Position numbers and translations under genes: made by a program. The notes beneath the pieces were generated by a model, which was given only the letters and a program-made list of their open reading frames with translations, was not told where the DNA came from and ran no database searches. A stretch of 9,039 nt of DNA, from assembly GCA_002371715.1 (NCBI GenBank), contig DFGF01000074.1, positions 242-9,280 of the forward strand. Reading direction: 5' to 3'. The stretch's first letter is position 1, and each line of letters opens with the position of its first letter. Source of the DNA: Prevotella sp. UBA3757. Lineage in GTDB: Bacteria > Bacteroidota > Bacteroidia > Bacteroidales > Bacteroidaceae. Below are positions 6,648 to 9,039 of this stretch, one piece after another.

Positions 6648-9039
6648 AACCACTCGTCGTCTACAAGGCCAGTGCCGGTTCCGGCAAGACATTCACCCTG
6701 GCCACCGAATACATCAAGCTGCTGGTCGAGAATCCGCAGAGCTACCGCACCATCCTGGCCGTTACTTTCACCAATAAGGCTACGGAAGAAATGAAGATGC
6801 GCATCATCAGCCAACTCTACGGCATCAGCCGCCTGTTGCCCGACTCAGACAACTACCTTCAGCACATTGTCCGGCTGACGGGTCTGTCCGAGGCACTCGT
6901 CAGCCGTCGTGCCGGCGAGGCCCTCTACCTGCTGCTCCACAACTACAACTACTTCCGCATTGAGACCATCGACACGTTTTTCCAGAGCGTGCTGCGCAAC
7001 CTGGCCCGCGAACTGGACCTGACGGCCAACCTGCGCATCGGGCTGAACGACATACAGGTTGAGGAGCAGGCCGTCGACCGCCTGATTGACAACCTCACCC
7101 ACACCGATGTCATGCTGCAGTGGATTCTGAAGTACATCATGGAAAACATCAGCGACAACCAGTCGTGGAACATCATTGGAAAGGTGAAGCAGTTCGGGCG
7201 CACCATCTTCCGCGACTTCTACAAGGAGCGGAGCGCCACACTGCAGGCCAAGATGGACGACAAGCACTTCTTCGAGGCTTACAACCGACAGCTGCGCGCC
7301 ATCCGTCAGGACGCCCTGGAGCGCATGAAGGACCTGGGCAACGAGTTTTTCGACACCCTGGGCGCCGAGGGATTCAGCATTGACGACCTTGCCAACGGGC
7401 GGTCAGGCGTGGCCGGTTTCTTCCTGAAACTGCAGGCCGGCACGTTCGACGAGAGCATCGTCGGCAAGCGCGTGGCCGACTGTGCCGAGAGCCCCGAGAA
7501 GTGGAGCAACAAGACCCACCCACGCCGCGACGCCATCATCATGCTGGCTGAATCGGTACTGCAGCCACTGTTGCGCCGCGCCATCGAGGAGCGCACCCAT
7601 CAGTGGCGCCTGTTCAAGTCGGCCGACCTGACCCTGCGCCACCTGAACCAGCTGCGCCTGCTGGGCAGCATTGAGCAGAAGGTGCGCCAGCTGAACGACG
7701 AGTCCAACCGCTTTCTGCTCAGCGACACCCAGCAACTGCTGCACGCGCTCATCGACGAGAGCGACTCGCCCTTCATCTTCGAGAAAATCGGTACCCGGCT
7801 GGAGCACATCATGATTGACGAGTTCCAGGACACGTCGACCGTCCAGTGGCAGAACTTTAAGGTCCTGCTCGAGGAGTGCATGAGCCACGCAGACACCGAA
7901 AACCTCATTGTGGGCGACGTCAAGCAGAGCATTTACCGATGGCGCTCCGGCGACTGGCGCCTGCTGAATGCCATCGATTGCGAGTTTCCCAATGCCGACC
8001 AGCGCCTGGTGAAGCGCAGCCTGACCACGAACTACCGCTCGGAGCGCAACATCATCACGTTCAACAACGCTTTCTTCACCGAGGCTGCCCGCCAGGAGTA
8101 TGAGTCGCAGCGCGAGGAATACCCCGACGGGGCCGAACAGCTGCGCCAGGCCTATGCCGACGTCTGTCAGCAGGTGCCGGACGGCAAGCCCGCACGGGGC
8201 ATGGTGGCCGTCAGCCTACTGCCGCGCGACAACTACCAGCAGGAGGTGCTGACAGAGGTGGCCGCGACGGTCGGCATGCTCATGCAGCACGGTGTGGCCC
8301 CGCGGTGCATGGCCATCCTGGTGCGCAGCAACCGCATGATTCCGACCATTGCCGACTACCTGTCGGCACAATTGCCCGGCGTGCGCATTGTCAGCGACGA
8401 GGCGTTCCGGCTGGACTCATCGTCAGCCTGTACGCTCATCGTGCTGTCACTCCGCCTGCTCACCCACCCCGACGACATGCTGACCCAGGCAGCCATCGCC
8501 AAGCTCTACCACCGTGCCGTGCTCCGCGAAACGCTGACCGACGACCGTCTCTTCGGCAGCGGCCAGCCACTGGCCGGACTGTTGCCGGAAGCGTACAGCC
8601 AGCACACTGGCGAGCTGTTGCAAATGCCCCTCTACGAGCTCTCCGAGCGGTTGTTCACCATCTTCCGGCTCCACACGTTGACCGAGGAGAGCGGTTACGT
8701 CTGCGCCTTCTTCGACCAGCTGTCACAGTTCTGCCAGGACACGTCGACCGACATCGACGCCTTCCTGCGCGAGTGGGACGAGGTCATCGGTGCCAAGACC
8801 ATCCAGAGTACCGAAACGGACGGCATCCGCATACTGACCATCCACAAGAGCAAGGGCCTGGAGTTCGACAACGTCATCCTGCCCTATGCCGACTGGCGCC
8901 TGGAAATGCCCGACATGCTGTGGTGCCAGCCACATGAAGCGCCTTTCAACGCCCTGCCGTTAGCACCAGTTGACTACAGCGAGAAACAGATGCGCGGCAC
9001 CATCTACGAGCACGACTACCTGGTTGAGCACCTCCAGAA
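6641..9039 (+). CDS. AddA/RecB-like UvrD-family helicase, 3' truncated by window
   Basis: This is a superfamily 1A ATP-dependent 3'-5' DNA helicase of the AddA/RecB type, expected to process double-strand breaks with a partner nuclease subunit (AddB-like) and load RecA. Translation from ATG 6641 is open for 799 codons to the window end with no stop. Visible motifs are Walker A ASAGSGKT (10-17), Ia AVTFTNKATEEMK (40-52), ETIDTFFQ (108-115), Walker B MIDEFQDTS (391-399), III VGDVKQSIYRWR (424-435), IV TTNYRSE (462-468) and V LTIHKSKGLEFDNVILPY (732-749). Motif VI and any C-terminal RecB-type nuclease domain lie beyond the window; complete Bacteroidetes homologues exceed 1,000 residues. The start is supported by the MVKPLVVYKASAGSGKT opening and by ATGGTAA, where the start overlaps the upstream stop. 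This implies coupled translation with the DUF5686-type gene. Whether the full protein is AddA proper or a helicase-only relative cannot be decided here. Third codon positions look notably G/C-rich compared with rpoD. Confidence 0.92.
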   Translation, partial: MVKPLVVYKASAGSGKTFTLATEYIKLLVENPQSYRTILAVTFTNKATEEMKMRIISQLYGISRLLPDSDNYLQHIVRLTGLSEALVSRRAGEALYLLLHNYNYFRIETIDTFFQSVLRNLARELDLTANLRIGLNDIQVEEQAVDRLIDNLTHTDVMLQWILKYIMENISDNQSWNIIGKVKQFGRTIFRDFYKERSATLQAKMDDKHFFEAYNRQLRAIRQDALERMKDLGNEFFDTLGAEGFSIDDLANGRSGVAGFFLKLQAGTFDESIVGKRVADCAESPEKWSNKTHPRRDAIIMLAESVLQPLLRRAIEERTHQWRLFKSADLTLRHLNQLRLLGSIEQKVRQLNDESNRFLLSDTQQLLHALIDESDSPFIFEKIGTRLEHIMIDEFQDTSTVQWQNFKVLLEECMSHADTENLIVGDVKQSIYRWRSGDWRLLNAIDCEFPNADQRLVKRSLTTNYRSERNIITFNNAFFTEAARQEYESQREEYPDGAEQLRQAYADVCQQVPDGKPARGMVAVSLLPRDNYQQEVLTEVAATVGMLMQHGVAPRCMAILVRSNRMIPTIADYLSAQLPGVRIVSDEAFRLDSSSACTLIVLSLRLLTHPDDMLTQAAIAKLYHRAVLRETLTDDRLFGSGQPLAGLLPEAYSQHTGELLQMPLYELSERLFTIFRLHTLTEESGYVCAFFDQLSQFCQDTSTDIDAFLREWDEVIGAKTIQSTETDGIRILTIHKSKGLEFDNVILPYADWRLEMPDMLWCQPHEAPFNALPLAPVDYSEKQMRGTIYEHDYLVEHLQ

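Noticed and set aside
7403..7932. Long minus-strand open frames inside the AddA-like gene
   Set aside because: The sense frame carries the Walker B and motif III helicase residues here. The antisense frames are shadows of G/C-rich third codon positions.
8305..8937. 210-codon open frame on the plus strand in another frame of the AddA-like gene
   Set aside because: It is Arg/Pro/His-rich, typical of a frame-shifted reading of G/C-rich coding DNA. The real frame runs through with helicase motif V.
1..9039. CRISPR array, insertion sequence, prophage, tRNA or att site
   Set aside because: I saw no regularly spaced repeats, transposase motifs, integrase genes, tRNA-like cloverleaf or flanking direct repeats. 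Gene spacing is tight throughout.

Overview
The window looks like ordinary core chromosome of a member of the Bacteroidales, most likely Prevotella or a close relative. The evidence is a short (290 aa) RpoD without region 1.1, promoters of the Bacteroidetes type (TAnnTTTG at -7, in one case with TTTG 19 bp upstream), A-rich leaders with little Shine-Dalgarno signal, a DUF5686-type envelope protein, and protein sequences resembling Prevotella homologues throughout. All six genes lie on the + strand. I see no mobile element, CRISPR array, tRNA or rRNA.

Positions 1-3577 hold a probable operon: the 3' part of tgt (queuosine tRNA modification), an LptF/LptG-family permease (lipopolysaccharide transport) 22 bp downstream, and an RhlE-like DEAD-box RNA helicase 24 bp after that. 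No promoter is visible in either gap. The permease carries an N-terminal extension of about 50 residues whose start is uncertain, and a GC-rich hairpin sits in its first codons. The Tgt zinc site appears to have lost most of its cysteines.

Positions 3578-3713 form the rpoD control region, with a -7 element at 3632-3639 and several inverted repeats. The repeats include a perfect 7+1+7 dyad in the predicted leader. rpoD follows at 3714-4586.

Immediately after the rpoD stop is a compact control element (4590-4625). It combines a textbook Bacteroidetes promoter with a 13-bp hairpin or dyad that spans the promoter spacer and -7 element and ends one base before the preferred GTG start of the next gene. 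That gene encodes a secreted DUF5686-type protein, probably an outer-membrane beta-barrel. Its stop overlaps the start of a large AddA/RecB-like UvrD-family helicase gene, which is open to the window end (799 codons seen). The overlap suggests translational coupling.

No obviously new multi-gene system is visible. The best leads are the overlapping promoter, hairpin and start after rpoD, the dyads upstream of rpoD, the altered zinc site of Tgt, and the extra N-terminus of the permease.
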